This document shows, in pieces, positions 45,762 through 57,762 of a stretch of DNA of 64,000 nt. The stretch's first letter is position 1. Each line of letters starts with the position of its first letter. The stretch lies in contig NC_052394.1 in the NCBI RefSeq assembly GCF_009389715.1, positions 23,190,899-23,254,898 of the forward strand, in the 5' to 3' direction. The position numbers were made by a program, and so were the translations under genes. The notes under the pieces were generated by a model, which saw only the letters and a program-made list of their open reading frames with translations, did not search any database and was not told the origin of the DNA. Origin of the DNA: Phoenix dactylifera. Its lineage: Eukaryota; Streptophyta; Magnoliopsida; Arecales; Arecaceae.

Positions 45762-47240
45762 AAAGGCCTACTGTATCTCGCTATCGGCATTTCTGTGTAC
45801 CATTGTTTTATACTTTGTGGTAGATCTCTTGTTCACTCTCTCTGTGTGAAGCACGAAACTACGTACAATATACAATCTTTGTGGTGTTGTATTTGCAATT
45901 AATAGATATTTTTTATCATAATTTTTTCATGTACTAAGTTTGACATATCTACAAATATATCAATGCCCACTAATATCTCAGGCTCATTAGTGCATGTGTA
46001 ATTAAAAAATAATACAAATTACAGGTTTTTATATGCGGTTCACACATATTCCATGATTATTTTTTTTATTGTCTATTTCCATCAAGCAACAGGCCTAAAT
46101 GTGCTCTGTTTTCATTATCATTAGGCTATCATGATCAAGTGGCGACGCTTGATATAGGTAAAAAAGCAAGCAGGAATTTGACGAGTGCCCATACGCAACT
46201 TGCCTCACTCAAGCTGCCTCTCGGTTTAATCTCGAGATGACCCAGTTCCATTATGATCATATGCAAGACTAAACACATGAATAATGATATGCTCATGCAC
46301 GAAATCTACATTACGAAAAACCTTAATTCAACTCCATTGTGACGAAATGCAGGCCCATCTTTACATGGGTATGCTGTCGTGAAAGTACTTCCTCGTGCAT
46401 AATAGCCGTATTCCATCATTAATTGTCCCACAATTTATGACAGTGCTCTCTTGATTCCTTTATATATTAAAGAAACTGACAACTAACGATCATTTATATG
46501 AAAAAAATTCTGCCGCAGTCCTTTTACGCTGCTTTTTCGCTATCAATTTCTAATTAGTTATGACAAGTTCATTGATCAATAAGTGATCGAAAGCACATTA
46601 ATCATATTACTCGATGAAATAAAATGCATATATTTTTATATATATGCTTAAGAAGAAGAATACATTACTCCGAATAATGAAGAAGAAGGATACATAAGCC
46701 CACAAAATGTACAAAGAATTACTTTTGAATAAAAATAAATGCTCTTAATAACGCAGAAATGTCACACAAAAAGTTCAGACAGCTGATGCATGACTCTTCT
46801 GCTGCTCCTTGGATCGGGTATCAGGGAGAAGTGGGAGGGTGCATATCAGGAGTCTTCAACTTTTTGGCATGAAACATTTCGTGTTACGGTAGCATTGCAT
46901 CCAATCTATGATTACCTTGGATGATCATACGCTACAATCACATACAGCGAGTGCATCCAACGCAGTGGTGCATCGCGTGCGGCTGTCGATGATGATATCC
47001 TCTTAGCCGTTCGATCTTTGGCTTGTTTGGAGCTTGGAGCTGCCTCCGAGGCACAGCCGGAAAAGAACCAAGGAGGCTCTGCGTTGCAGGCTAGCGCATG
47101 GGAATGACGGACACCGGGCTCCACGGGCCATCGTTCTTGTTTTGTGGGCCCATGATGCGTCGGCCCATGATCTTATGACAGCTGTCCACGTCATCCTAGC
47201 CCGAAAAAGAAAAAGAAAAAGAAAAAGAAATCATGACAAG
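45762..47240. other. Intergenic region between the TPR gene and the cyclin gene
   Basis: Mostly AT-rich without conserved coding sequence. The part at 46900-47210 is GC-richer and, on the minus strand, has an open frame (Ser/Ala/Lys/Arg-rich, for example KQAKDRTAKRISSSTAARD) ending at a possible GT splice donor near 46916; it could be a C-terminal exon of the cyclin, which I cannot prove. A GAAAAA hexamer repeat lies at about 47203-47228. Confidence 0.4.
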
Positions 47241-47297
47241 CTTAAACTACGATCTTGGTTTTAGTTGGTTTGGTAAGGATTGAAATCTTAATCTTAC

Positions 47298-48446
47298 CAT
47301 GCGTTCGACCGGAATCAGACGGCTGAGGGTCGAGAGATGAGCATCGGTCTGCACGACGCACCTCATCGCTGATACAGCGACGGTGGACGCAGCGAAATCC
47401 ACGAACGTGGTATCTGTACCGTTGAATTTCGATCACGTGGTTTCCCAAAGACTGGATTTTCTTATCATGCCGAGGTGGGGGGTTCGGTTAGTTACCTAAT
47501 AGGGCGCGGAGGAGGAGGTGGGTGACGCGAGCGGATTGGGAGGCGTGGGTGCGCCACGTCAGCAAGTGGACGTAGGAGTATGGGGTGACGCAGGAGAGAC
47601 GCCAGTCCAGGGCCTTGAGGACCGTCAGTTCCATCTGCTGGACTATGCTCGGCTGGAACCGATGGTCCAGATCCTCCGTCTGTTTGTAAGCACGTCGACG
47701 ACGATCGATTAATGCTTCTTCTTGGGGAACTCAAAGAAAGAAATGGATGTATAGGATTAGAAATGGAGGAACCTGGAGATGATGCAGGGAAGGGACGTCG
47801 ACCTCGTCCAGTTTGGAAGCAATTGAGAGGCAGGCAACGGACAGCAGCTCTGTCATCCAAACTTCCCATCTCTGTCCAAGATGATGATCATCATCATGGA
47901 GGACGTCGATCGGCTAAATAAAGTTAGATAGCAAATAAGGAAGTCTGGGAGGACGCACTACGTACCATGGGACGATTCATGGAGAAGAAGCGGTCGAGAT
48001 AGTTGACGGCGTTAAATGCTGTTCCAGTGGCAAGACCAAGTCGGCTGCAAACCTAGAGACACAAGAAGGTAATACTAGCGACAGTAGTGGTAGAGGTAGT
48101 GCAACATGATGAGAGCTAGCTAACACCCACGGTCAGAAGTCAGAACTGGAATATGATCGCATACCAGGATGATGTATCTTATGGCTTTGGTTCGGGCAGT
48201 TGATAGATGAGCGAAGTGGTGGAGTTGCTTCGAGTACCCGACGCATGGACCATACTGGTGCTCCCTGAGGATGTAATCCTGGAAGGCTTGGCTGCGTTCT
48301 TCATCAGTGATATTGCTGTAGGATAGCGGAGGAGATTCAGGGAAACACGAGTAGCGCTGTCCGCGTTGAGCTGCCACCGGAGAAGGCGCGGGAGTTAGAA
48401 GAAACGGCTCTTCGTCGCACAGCAGCTCTAGACTGCTGCTCTCCAC

Positions 48447-48449
<3 letters not shown>
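47298..48449 (-). CDS. CYCD7: D7-type cyclin, C-terminal exon(s) not resolved
   Basis: Regulatory subunit of a plant cyclin-dependent kinase acting at G1/S. In Arabidopsis CYCD7;1 acts in the stomatal lineage. Exons on the minus strand: 48449-48165, 48052-47966, 47871-47773, 47679-47496, 47413-47298, giving 257 residues with closed phases. An LxCxE retinoblastoma-binding motif (LLCDE, residues 9-13) is near the N-terminus. The cyclin box shows GTAFNAVNYLDRFFSM, EVWMTELLSVACLSIASKLDEVDVPSLHHLQ in two parts, and MELTVLKALDWRLSCVTPYSY; the C-terminal cyclin fold shows TTFVDFAASTVAVSAM. The pattern of WMTELLSVACLSIASK and the short N-terminus match CYCD7 better than D1-D6 types. After VERM a good donor (GTAAGA) follows. 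Reading through it would end 16 residues later at 47247, but family members are usually longer, so at least one more exon is expected. Confidence 0.82.

Positions 48450-48480
<31 letters not shown>
48450..48480 (-). repeat. GA microsatellite directly before the cyclin start codon
   Basis: On the plus strand (CT)15 occupies 48451-48480; in the cyclin transcript this is an AG repeat ending one base before the ATG at 48449-48447. A second AG repeat (about ten units) lies at 48651-48670, just upstream of the TATA motif. Confidence 0.9.
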
Positions 48481-48482
<2 letters not shown>

Positions 48483-48632
48483 GGGGATTCTTCGGGTTTT
48501 CGATATGTGATTGATCGGGGTGAAGTGGAGGAGGTTTCTCGCGATCGATCTAGAAGGTATAAATGGAGGAAGAGGAAGAGGAACCAAAGGATGGTAGTTC
48601 TCAATGACGAAAGGAACTGAGGATGATGCAGC

Positions 48633-48640
48633 CTTTTATA
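48633..48640 (-). promoter_or_regulatory. TATA box of the cyclin gene
   Basis: The minus strand reads TATAAAAG here, 184 bp upstream of the start codon. It predicts initiation near 48605 and a leader of about 155 nt. A GA repeat at 48651-48670 sits immediately upstream and would be a natural target for BBR/BPC GAGA-binding factors (inference). Confidence 0.55.
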
Positions 48641-48679
48641 ATTCTCGGGTAGAGAGAGAGAGAGAGAGAGTTGCAGTGT

Positions 48680-51600
48680 CTCTGAACGATGTGTACGGGA
48701 TCAGATCTGCAAAGGCCCTTAACGGTTTTTCGAAACCTGCGGCTGACTGTGTGAGTACGCTATCCTGACCTCTACTCTCTCGGTTTTGGTAAATATCTCT
48801 TCTGTGCCTGATGCATAAATTCTAGTAAAAATATGAAGGATAAAGGACGCGGAGTGCAGGGGAGGAGGTTATCCCCTGTAGCCCCCTCAACCTCACGTAA
48901 CGCGACGTGCGGGTGGTGGGGTCGCGCCAACCGACCATCAATCGAGGCGCAACACGAAGGAGCACTGGAGGTGGGCTGGCCCAAGTAAAAACGGGGGGTT
49001 GGTGGTTGGTGGGGCTTTAAAAACGGGGAGGGTTGCCCTCATGAGGGAGGGTAAATGCTGAGTGTCTTCTTTTCTCCTCTCTATTTCACCACTGGCGTGA
49101 CGGTACACGAGGATGGGCCCGTTCTCCTCCATCTCTCATAATTCACCAATTAATATGCTGATGATAAAGAACTTGTCTGGATGATCGGCTGCTAGCTAGA
49201 TCTGCACCTCATCGCATCCCAGCCTAGCTCCTACCATGGAAGTCATACCAAAATATAAGTAACCGGCATTAGGTTAATAACCATTCATAGAGAACATGCA
49301 TGATGTCCAACCTCGTAGCATTTCTAATTGGACCAGGTCTGTTCTGAACTTTTGCATATCTAAAGGCTACAGCTGAGATATCCCGTTCCCACTTGATAAA
49401 AAAAAAAACTATCCTTCCTGAATGATGATAAAACTGGAAGCCATGCCGCGGTCATGGTGGTGGCCGGCGGAGGACCCTCCCCTGTGAATAGTGCGAGGTA
49501 AGGCTACAAATTCACACGCGGGGAGGGGAGGTGAACAGCCAGGGACCATTCACGCAATATGCTCTGCTCTACTACAACACGTGAACCATATAATTCCTCG
49601 GTCGCACTACCGGTTGCTCTGGTTTCCATTATTCGAAAGCTCTACTCCTTTCCGACGCAGCCAAACAAATTGATTGCGAATGCTGGAGCCCGCCCACACG
49701 CCACGGCAGGTGGGTGGGCCACAACAAGACCACTGATGAGCGGCAGCCCATAACATCATCACATCATCGACAGAAAGCACAACATAGAAAAGACACATGA
49801 CTAAAGAAGAAGTGCATCCACGGACTGCTTTGATTCTCTTAGTCCACTAAGATTTTTGGGGGTTTTCCGGTGTACAGCAATCTCCACTAATTTCTACAAA
49901 GACAGAGAACAGAACTGTTCTTTTGTATAACAATCTCTCTAACATAGACGCCATACTTGGCAGTACAAATCACAAGCCAGGTTTGGGGATCGAGCTGCTC
50001 CAACTTATTGCAAGCATATTTCGAAGATTATTCTGATACCCACCTTCTGTCAGGAATTTTCGAACCCTGTAGCTGAAATCCTTCCAAGCCTATCGACCGG
50101 CAACCTAAAAACAGTCAATTGCAATCCTTCATAGGCTTGCACATAAATCAACACTAAAGACATGGGAAGTCTTCCAAAAAATTTCATCCATTTGCCCACA
50201 GGTATCCCCTGCGGCCTCTCTAATAATAACAAGATCTTCAATCCAAGGCAATGCCAAAAATTATGTTCAACGTAAGGTTGTTTGCTGAATCAATTATCTG
50301 AATAGAGCCATGAAGAAGCACAAGTGATTGAACATAATACCCTTGGGGGCAAGTTCCTAAATCCAGCTCTCCTTTCCAATGTTAGCATTCCTGCTCGTCT
50401 CTGGCATCCTGGCATGCTACAATATTTCTCTTTCCTCCATCCGACCAGTCTACTCTGCAGCATGTACCAGAATGATGCACCAAAAACATGCTGACAATCT
50501 ATGCCAAGCTACTTTGCATCAAAATTATCTGAGTCTCAGATTTATATATGGTTCCCATGCTCATGCATCGCGTTGATTTAGGGTTCCAGTGGCCTTGACC
50601 TGGATAAGCTTGAATGAAGCTTCAAGGATCAGGATAGAGATAACAATTCTTGCTAGCCTTCAAGCGAAAAATTCACCAAATCCTTTGGCCTTCCATCTGA
50701 TATCAGCATCAATAAATTCTGCAATTTTATCAGAAGATAAATGTGAAGTGAAACGGTTTGTAAAGGATAATCAAATTAATTAAAGATATCCTTAATCATA
50801 TAATAGAAATAAAAAATATGCTGTGAATTCGTTACATGTTGTGAATTCATTCACTTTCTACCAACTCATAGTTCAGGTGAATTAAATAACTACTGAACTA
50901 ATGAATTAGGGAACTACCAATTGCAACATTTACCTAATTCATTATTTTGTGTCCACAATTGTGAGTTCATTTAGTTGAAGAAAAATATATACTCACAAAA
51001 ATTAATTTCCAATACAATGATTCTGCTACTATCTAGCTCATGATTTAGTCAAATCAGCTTAGAAGTTATAACATGGCAGTCATTACTGTAGCAAAACAAG
51101 GACGAAGAAAGGGGAAAGAAACATATCACAAGAAAAATGTTGAGAAAAAAAAAGGTCCGGGATGATTACAACCTTGTTTAAGCAGACATAACTCATTATT
51201 TCATCATACACATCAATGTGATGATTTTACTTATCCCCAATACAATGTTTAGGTAGCAAATAATTTATCCAAACAACTAGTGGTACATGTCAAATCACAT
51301 AATCTTAGGTTACAGCTCCCCAGTCTATTGTTAGGCAACTGCTAACACCTTCTGAATATCTTGCATAAAACCTTCTCAATGGTGCTCAAAAGAACAAGCG
51401 GGATACTCTCATTGATTTGGTGACACCTTAGTATAGATACTCGGATAAGATGCAACCTTGATTATTTTTCAATGAAGGAATCTTTATCTTACATGATGAT
51501 TCTCATTTTGCAAGAACTGGTCCCTTTTCACTTCATGCAAGCATTGTTCCCCCTGTATCACCTAATGTGTTATTTAGCTATTTTCTACATAACATATATG

Positions 51601-53950
51601 ACAAATGCTGAAACCTGAGGTTGCCCTTAATAACTCCGAGTCCAACATCTGACAGGGACTATAGGCTATCTTCACCTAGTAATTTGTAATCATCAAGTTA
51701 AAAATGGTCAGTATATAGAATATTTGGAGCTCTCTTCTCAATAAAGAAGGTATGGAAAAATTACATGATTCCTTTTCAAATATCTTTAACAATGTAGCTA
51801 AAATGTGATAAAGAGTCTGCATGAGAGAAGGACCATACCTGCTGTTTGGGTCACAAAAGAAGGCACCAACGAAGCCATGACTACAGCAAGAGCAAACATA
51901 GGAGCAGCCTGTGATGGCCAACATACAACCTCTTTCCAACCATGTAACATGTGGGAGGAAGCATAAATAAGAAAAAACAACAAACATGTGAATAGTTAAT
52001 CCAGCAGAATAGATATAGCACCTTCAGCATGAAATTATATATGAGGGAAAAAAGTTGATCTTGTTCAAATGAATGGTAATTATGATATGAAAATATTAGA
52101 ATAACAGTATGAGAAAATTTTCAAAAAAAGCAAAGACATCGTGAATGCCTAAAAGATTCAATATGGTTTCCATTCTAAAGAAACTAAGGGGAACTGAAAG
52201 AAAGATAAGAATTCTCTGCATTGACAATTTATCCATCACAGAACATAACTGCCTTGAAAGAAAAGTGAACACAGGATAAAGATTTCAATCATTGGATGGG
52301 AAGGATGACCCCTACACTAGTAAGCAATTGACGGAGATTTCGCCAAGAACCCAAAGAAAGATAGCTGAATTTTTAGTAAAGTAGTATGGATTCCAAATTC
52401 GTATGTCAGAACTTTCTGATGAACCTTAATTGTAAGAAGTAAGTTTAGTTATTAGTCCATTTACCTTGGGAAAGAGAATTAGTAATTCCAAAAAAAAAAT
52501 CAACTAAGAAAATACATAATATGAATTAGTGGCTTCTGTTTAATGCTATAATCAAGAAGATATGATAGTTACTAAAGGTCAAAGAATCTTGCATATGAGA
52601 GGCCAGCAGAATGAATTTCTTAAAGCATCAAAACATAATATGTATTATATTGGGGAGGGGGAGGATGAAAGACGACATGAAACTATATACAGGTGGCAAT
52701 TTAACAACTGTTTAAACAATAAGAGGCCCCAAATGAAAACAATACATAATATATTCTCCTATAAACTGAGACTTTGCAGGCATTTGTATCTGTGATGTAT
52801 CTCTGAAACCTGATTGAAAAAGCTCAGTTAGTAACATTTTTGGGCCATACCAAGTCCCCCTGTGACTGTGAAAAAGAACACACCATCCAAAATTGTTAGG
52901 CAAGACCATCATGCCCAGATGTATTGTAAAACATTGCAAAGAAACCACCATCTGCAAGCAGAAACATAGAACTCTTAGGTGCAAAGCTGCGAGACCAGGA
53001 AGTGGGGAAATTACTCTATTTTCTTCCATTGGCAGAAGAATGACTGTCTTATTCTTTGACATATCACTCCAGTTTGCATTCTATCAGAGAAAGAGCCTTG
53101 CCACTTCAAGCATCATGGAGCAAGGAGACCTGCCGCTCCACCATGCATCCACCTCCCTGGCAGAGAGGCAGCCCCACTTCCAAAACATAACCACAATACC
53201 ATCATCAATAATGAATGTAATCCCAATGCAAGATGCTACTCTAACTGGTTCTCTTCCATGCAAAATATTCAAATGCTGAGATAGGCTACTTCAAGTACTG
53301 ATGCAAGATATACCTAAAGAATAACCACAAAAAGTCACATAGAACATAGAAGAGTGAGAGGGTCAAGGTGGAAGAAATCATGCAGCATTCCTCAACTAAA
53401 AATTTCAACTTTACTTTCACGGCTCAATATATCTTCGTTCATAAATAAGAGAAGCAAAATCTTACCCTTCATCTAAAAGTAATATCAATCTTTGAACCTG
53501 ACGTTTCAAGACCCTAGAGATGCAACCACTGATCCAACACCTTGTCTAAAAGCTCAAGGAACTGATTTCAATCCAGATTAGATAAAGTAAACTCAAAAAG
53601 TAACCTAGAACTTGAATCCCAGCATGAAAACTGGACACGCTAATACAATTGGCATCAATGCATTAAAACAGTGTAACAACTCAAAAGAGGGAAACTAGAT
53701 AATGAGCATATACAAGATTCCTTTCCTGTCAGGAGGAAACCTCGTTCCATTAAAACTATGGCCAAAAATTCAACTATCAATTGCACAACATATAAACTTA
53801 GGAACAGCATAATGACACAGAAGCTGACAAACCAATCGTTGGTTTGTTCAGCAGTAAGAAACCTACATATGAAGTATTACAAGCATGCAATCAACGTTTG
53901 CCGTCTCGGTATCGGACCCCGTACCGGTGCTACACTAACACAATGTTATT
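48680..53950. other. Region without a confident gene; intron-like on the minus strand
   Basis: No conserved protein was recognised. From about 49900 the plus strand is A-rich, so the minus strand is T-rich like the introns of this genome, suggesting introns of a leftward transcript. One well-bordered minus-strand exon candidate is 51908-51839 (70 nt, acceptor CACAG, donor GTATGG), which could encode APMFALAVVMASLVPSFVTQ, a hydrophobic segment; its family is unknown. Other minus frames at 52712-53062 and 53084-53272 are open but unrecognised. The GC-rich part at 48840-49130 and 49440-49750 is also unassigned. Confidence 0.35.
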
Positions 53951-53952
53951 AC

Positions 53953-55840
53953 CAAGGACCGTCGAATCAGTACCGAGACCCGTACTAGTCAGCGGTCAGT
54001 CCGGTTCGGTATCGGTTTGGTACCGAACCAAAATTAGTACTGCTAGAGCGTGCCGGTTCCGTACCCGCACGCCCATTTTTTTTAACTTTTGAAGAATATT
54101 TAATTGATAATCTAAATCATTGAAGTTTTCTAATAATTTTAAGTGTAATTTGATTTTTTTTGGTGTTTTCTTGATATTTTTTGATGTTTCTATGATCCCG
54201 ATTTAACCTAATGATGCATTTTATTATTTGAAAATTATACAAATCAAAAAATATTTAGTGAGACGTCGCATGCCACAAGGAACAACATAAAATATCCTCG
54301 ATTCAAGTAGTGACGTAAAAATATAAAATAATACAATCACTTATATATATTTAAAGTATAATATACACATGGATATCTAAAATGGGATTGAGTGAAGATA
54401 ACCTTCGTAGATATCCGGATCATAAGTATAGTCCGAAGGCACATCAACCCACCTTCTAACCAAGCAACATTGTAGTCTTGTACGTTCATCCCAGAAGAAA
54501 CGCAGGCTGAGTTATAAGCACTTTCGAATCGCTCGCTGAAGCTCTGGCTCTGAGAGGTGTTCTCTGGTTGATAATACGGCTATGGAGGAGCCCATCCGAA
54601 TAAGTTGGTAGCAAAATCCGACACGTAAGATGTTTACGGACTGCATAAGATAGTAGCCATCGAAAGATGCATCAGATACACCTATCCATATTTGTATAGG
54701 TTATAGACTACATGTGGCTGCGGATAATATGATCCAGTATACGACTCAAAACTTGATACGTCTATGGATCCTACACCACGTACGAGGTCATCTGCAGCTG
54801 CATCGTATCCTCCTAAATGACCTTGAGAAGCATGCCTTCTATATGCAATCATAACCTCGCGGGCTTTACCAGATTGTGCACCACGGTCCCTATCCTGTGC
54901 AGCATGCATAAACTGAGAGTCACCGGTGTAACAAAGACCACCCTGCGACTGTATCTCATAAACAACGGTCTTCTATCCTCCGTTTTCTCCATGGCTAGCA
55001 AATCTATGACCACCTGCTCCAGAACTCCTCGACACCTCTATTGGTGCTGCAAGTACTTTTTATTTTTATTTTTCGATGTGCTAGACAGCTGCCTTCTTAC
55101 CTTTCGTATCCCTCACCGTCTGGCTATGTCGCCCTCCTAACCGAGTCAACCGGATAGCGTAGTAACCTCGTCTAAGCATCTCTTCATCAGATCTCCGAGA
55201 GGATGTCTCGGACAAGGAATCATGTGGTGACTGAATCTCCTGTGACATGATCTACAACATATAAAAAAATCAAGCCCAAATTAAAAAAATTGGCATGATC
55301 TCCTCTTATTTTGCAATTTTTGAGTTATTTTTTCAAGCCCCCCTAAAAAGGAAAGAAATAAGATAATGGAGAGAAAGCGCAACTTATTTAGCCTTGACTC
55401 TTCCTTCTGATAGCTTGAATTGATGTTGTTTATGGATTTTTGGAAAGGAGAATCTCTAGCTATGTGTGGACTCACCGTTAGGAAGGCCCTCTCGGGCCTT
55501 CCCAATGCTGTTGAAGGGGCTTTTAAAACCCCCAACATGCCACTATGGCATTATTGCCACAAAATGCCACAGTGGCCGCGCTATGGCAATAATATGATTA
55601 TTGCCACACTGCTCCTTAACTTGGTGCGAACCGACTGAGTCAGAATTGAACCGGTCGGAACCGCCGAAATGGTTCTAGCCGGTTCTGACGTAAAAAGGAC
55701 CGGTACCAGTCAGTGCCATTGCGATTCTGGCACGTAGGGGCCGGAACTGATTTTAATTAGCGAACCGGTCCGATTTCGCACCAGGTTGGTTCGGTACTGC
55801 CTGAACCGGGCGGTTTGGCTTAGTTCGGCAGACGTTGGTT
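53953..55840 (-). mobile_element. DNA transposon, longer relative of the Pumilio-intron element
   Basis: The left end (AAGGACCGTCGAATC) and the right part (TTTCGCACCAGGTTGG to TTCGGTACTGCCTGAACC) correspond, in reverse orientation, to the two ends of the element at 12157-13076. Outer non-coding arms also match it. The extra centre (about 54320-55260) is absent from the short element. It contains a minus-strand frame opening with MSQEIQSPHDSLSETSS near 55248 and a later piece with GGYDAAADDL and YYPQPHVVYNLY; these look like the decayed, low-complexity tail of a transposase-type protein, but the superfamily is unsettled. Stops interrupt the frame. Additional CGGTACC-rich repeat sequence flanks it at 53895-53950 and 55843-55960, so it may be nested in a related repeat. 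Confidence 0.65.
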
Positions 55841-55960
55841 CATACAGTATGGTATGGATTTTTTTTTGGCATACGGAATATCGGTGCGCCGTCTGTACCG
55901 GATATCGGTACCAAACTAGTACGATACAGTACACCTTATACTACTCAGTTCGGACAGGTA

Positions 55961-57360
55961 TAGCATACCACGCACGTAATACACTAAAGCACTAGTCGAT
56001 GATAAAGCGAGTATCAAAATTCTATATAACAAGATATGAACAATTAAAAAAATGTATCAAAATACAGCAAGGCTAGGGCTTCAATTGAAAAACAAAATAC
56101 TGTTCATTCAGTGGTTTGCGAACTAATTCAAAAGAAAAATAAGGTTTCAGCAAATTGAGGCTCCATCATTAATGAGCTTTTTCAGTAACACCCAATTGTC
56201 CATCTTTAATGAGCATATTGCAACCATGGTCTCTATGTCTACTATTGTTTACAGCAAGCAAATAATCCATATTTAGCCGACAAAATAGTTATGTGGTTAT
56301 TGTCCAAGTTTTTTCTTTGAGTTTTATTTTCCAGTCAGGCATATAATACAGTGGCTCACCAATTCAAGGCACAAAACCTGATTTCATACTTTAGACCAAA
56401 CCCACAGTCGATTAATTCTGATAGGAATTTGGTCTGAATTTTGCTTTTGGTACAGCAACTGATATCATTATTCAAGAACCATGACCTGATGCATATCATT
56501 GAAAACAGGAAAGCAAACATCTCCAGCAGGTCCAACAAGGCTTCAAGCATTATAAGCCGGAAAATTCCAAATATCATCAAAATCATATCCATAATTCCTC
56601 AGTACAGAACCAGCTCCAACAATAGGATGAAAGAAAGTCGTAAATACATACAGCATATCACAGCAGATAACCTATCTTCTTACCTCAACAAAATTCCTGC
56701 CATCTGACTGCATAAACCCTAACAATCTAGGGTTCGGGACACACAGCTATTCAAGATTTAAGGCCCTCAAATCCAAATGAAGGAAAAAGAGGGAAAAAAG
56801 CCTAACTGAACCCTAATACTATTGCTTGACCTAACCCTAGATCTAGATTTAGATCCGTCGAGTTGTCGAAATAATCCACTATATTACCCACAAAAACAAG
56901 CATAAACGAATTCCAAGAGAACCCTAACCTCGAATTCGCGCGCGCGCGCGCGGAAACCTCGACCGCTCTCAAAGCTATTCCTATCGATCGATCCGATCTC
57001 GAACAAAAGAAGGAGAAAAAAAAAACTGAGGGGAAAAAAATAGACCGCCCGACCTTTCCCTCTTCCGAGAGGGGAGGCAAAAGAAAACCAAAAGGGGAAA
57101 GAAAAAGGAGAGGATTTTTCTTGGTGGAACGATCGATCGGGAGAAACTCGCCGGCCGACCTGAGCCGGAGCGGACGGCATCCGAACCGCCCCGAGGCCGC
57201 GCCCACCGCGGGGCAAGTGCAACCGGGAGTTCCGGTTTTTCGCCCACGGAGCCGGTCCAGAGCCCGGCTTTGACCGGTGGAACCCGATTAGGCCGACGCC
57301 AATAAAGGGAACCAAGCCCAGCGCCTTACCGGTTTAGCCGGTCAGACCCCCAAGTCTCCC
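55961..57360. other. Region ending in a putative divergent promoter
   Basis: AT-rich and unassigned to about 56700, then GC-rich. On the minus strand 56895-57240 looks like a 5' UTR exon with a good GT donor (GTAATA) near 56892, opposite in direction to the gene at 57763. A (CG)8 tract lies at 56937-56952. No protein start could be assigned to the leftward transcript. Confidence 0.35.
56937..56952. repeat. (CG)8 tract in a putative divergent promoter
   Basis: Sixteen bases of perfectly alternating CG between AATT and GAAACC. Alternating CG of this length favours Z-DNA under negative supercoiling and is rare in CpG-depleted plant DNA. Confidence 0.9.
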
Positions 57361-57367
57361 CCACTCC

Positions 57368-57374
57368 TATATAT
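57368..57374 (+). promoter_or_regulatory. TATA box of the hAT-derived gene
   Basis: TATATAT lies 395 bp upstream of the start codon, predicting initiation near 57400. A possible 5' UTR intron runs from a donor near 57478 (CCGG/GTACGG) to an acceptor ending at 57758 (TGTACAG), four bases before the ATG. The intron is inferred. Confidence 0.4.
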
Positions 57375-57762
57375 CATTCCAAACCGAACCGCACTCTCCC
57401 CCTTTGGTTTCCGGAGGCGCATCCCAAAAAAACAAACCCTCGGAACCTGGAGGAGAGAGAACGCTTCGAACCCCCGGGTACGGCCTCAACCCATTTCCCC
57501 CCTCCTCTTTCCTTTCGTAAATCCATTTTGTAGATCGGTTAGTAGGCACTCTGTACAGAATTCACCAAGTGGGCGCCCACTTTCCCGACACGCGTCCGCC
57601 TCTGGAGTGGGACCCACTCGTCCCATCATGCGGGCCCCACCTGAGGTCCTCATCCCTGCTCCCTCTTCTCTCTTGGTTTCAATTGATGCCTACGCGAGTC
57701 CCGAGTTAGTTAGCCCAACAGTGTCATTGGGATGACAGTTATTTCGGTTGCTGTACAGTTGA

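Noticed and set aside
52712-53279. Two adjacent minus-strand frames of 116 and 62 codons
   Set aside because: Open but without conserved motifs or consistent splice junctions linking them; could be intronic. Not called as genes.
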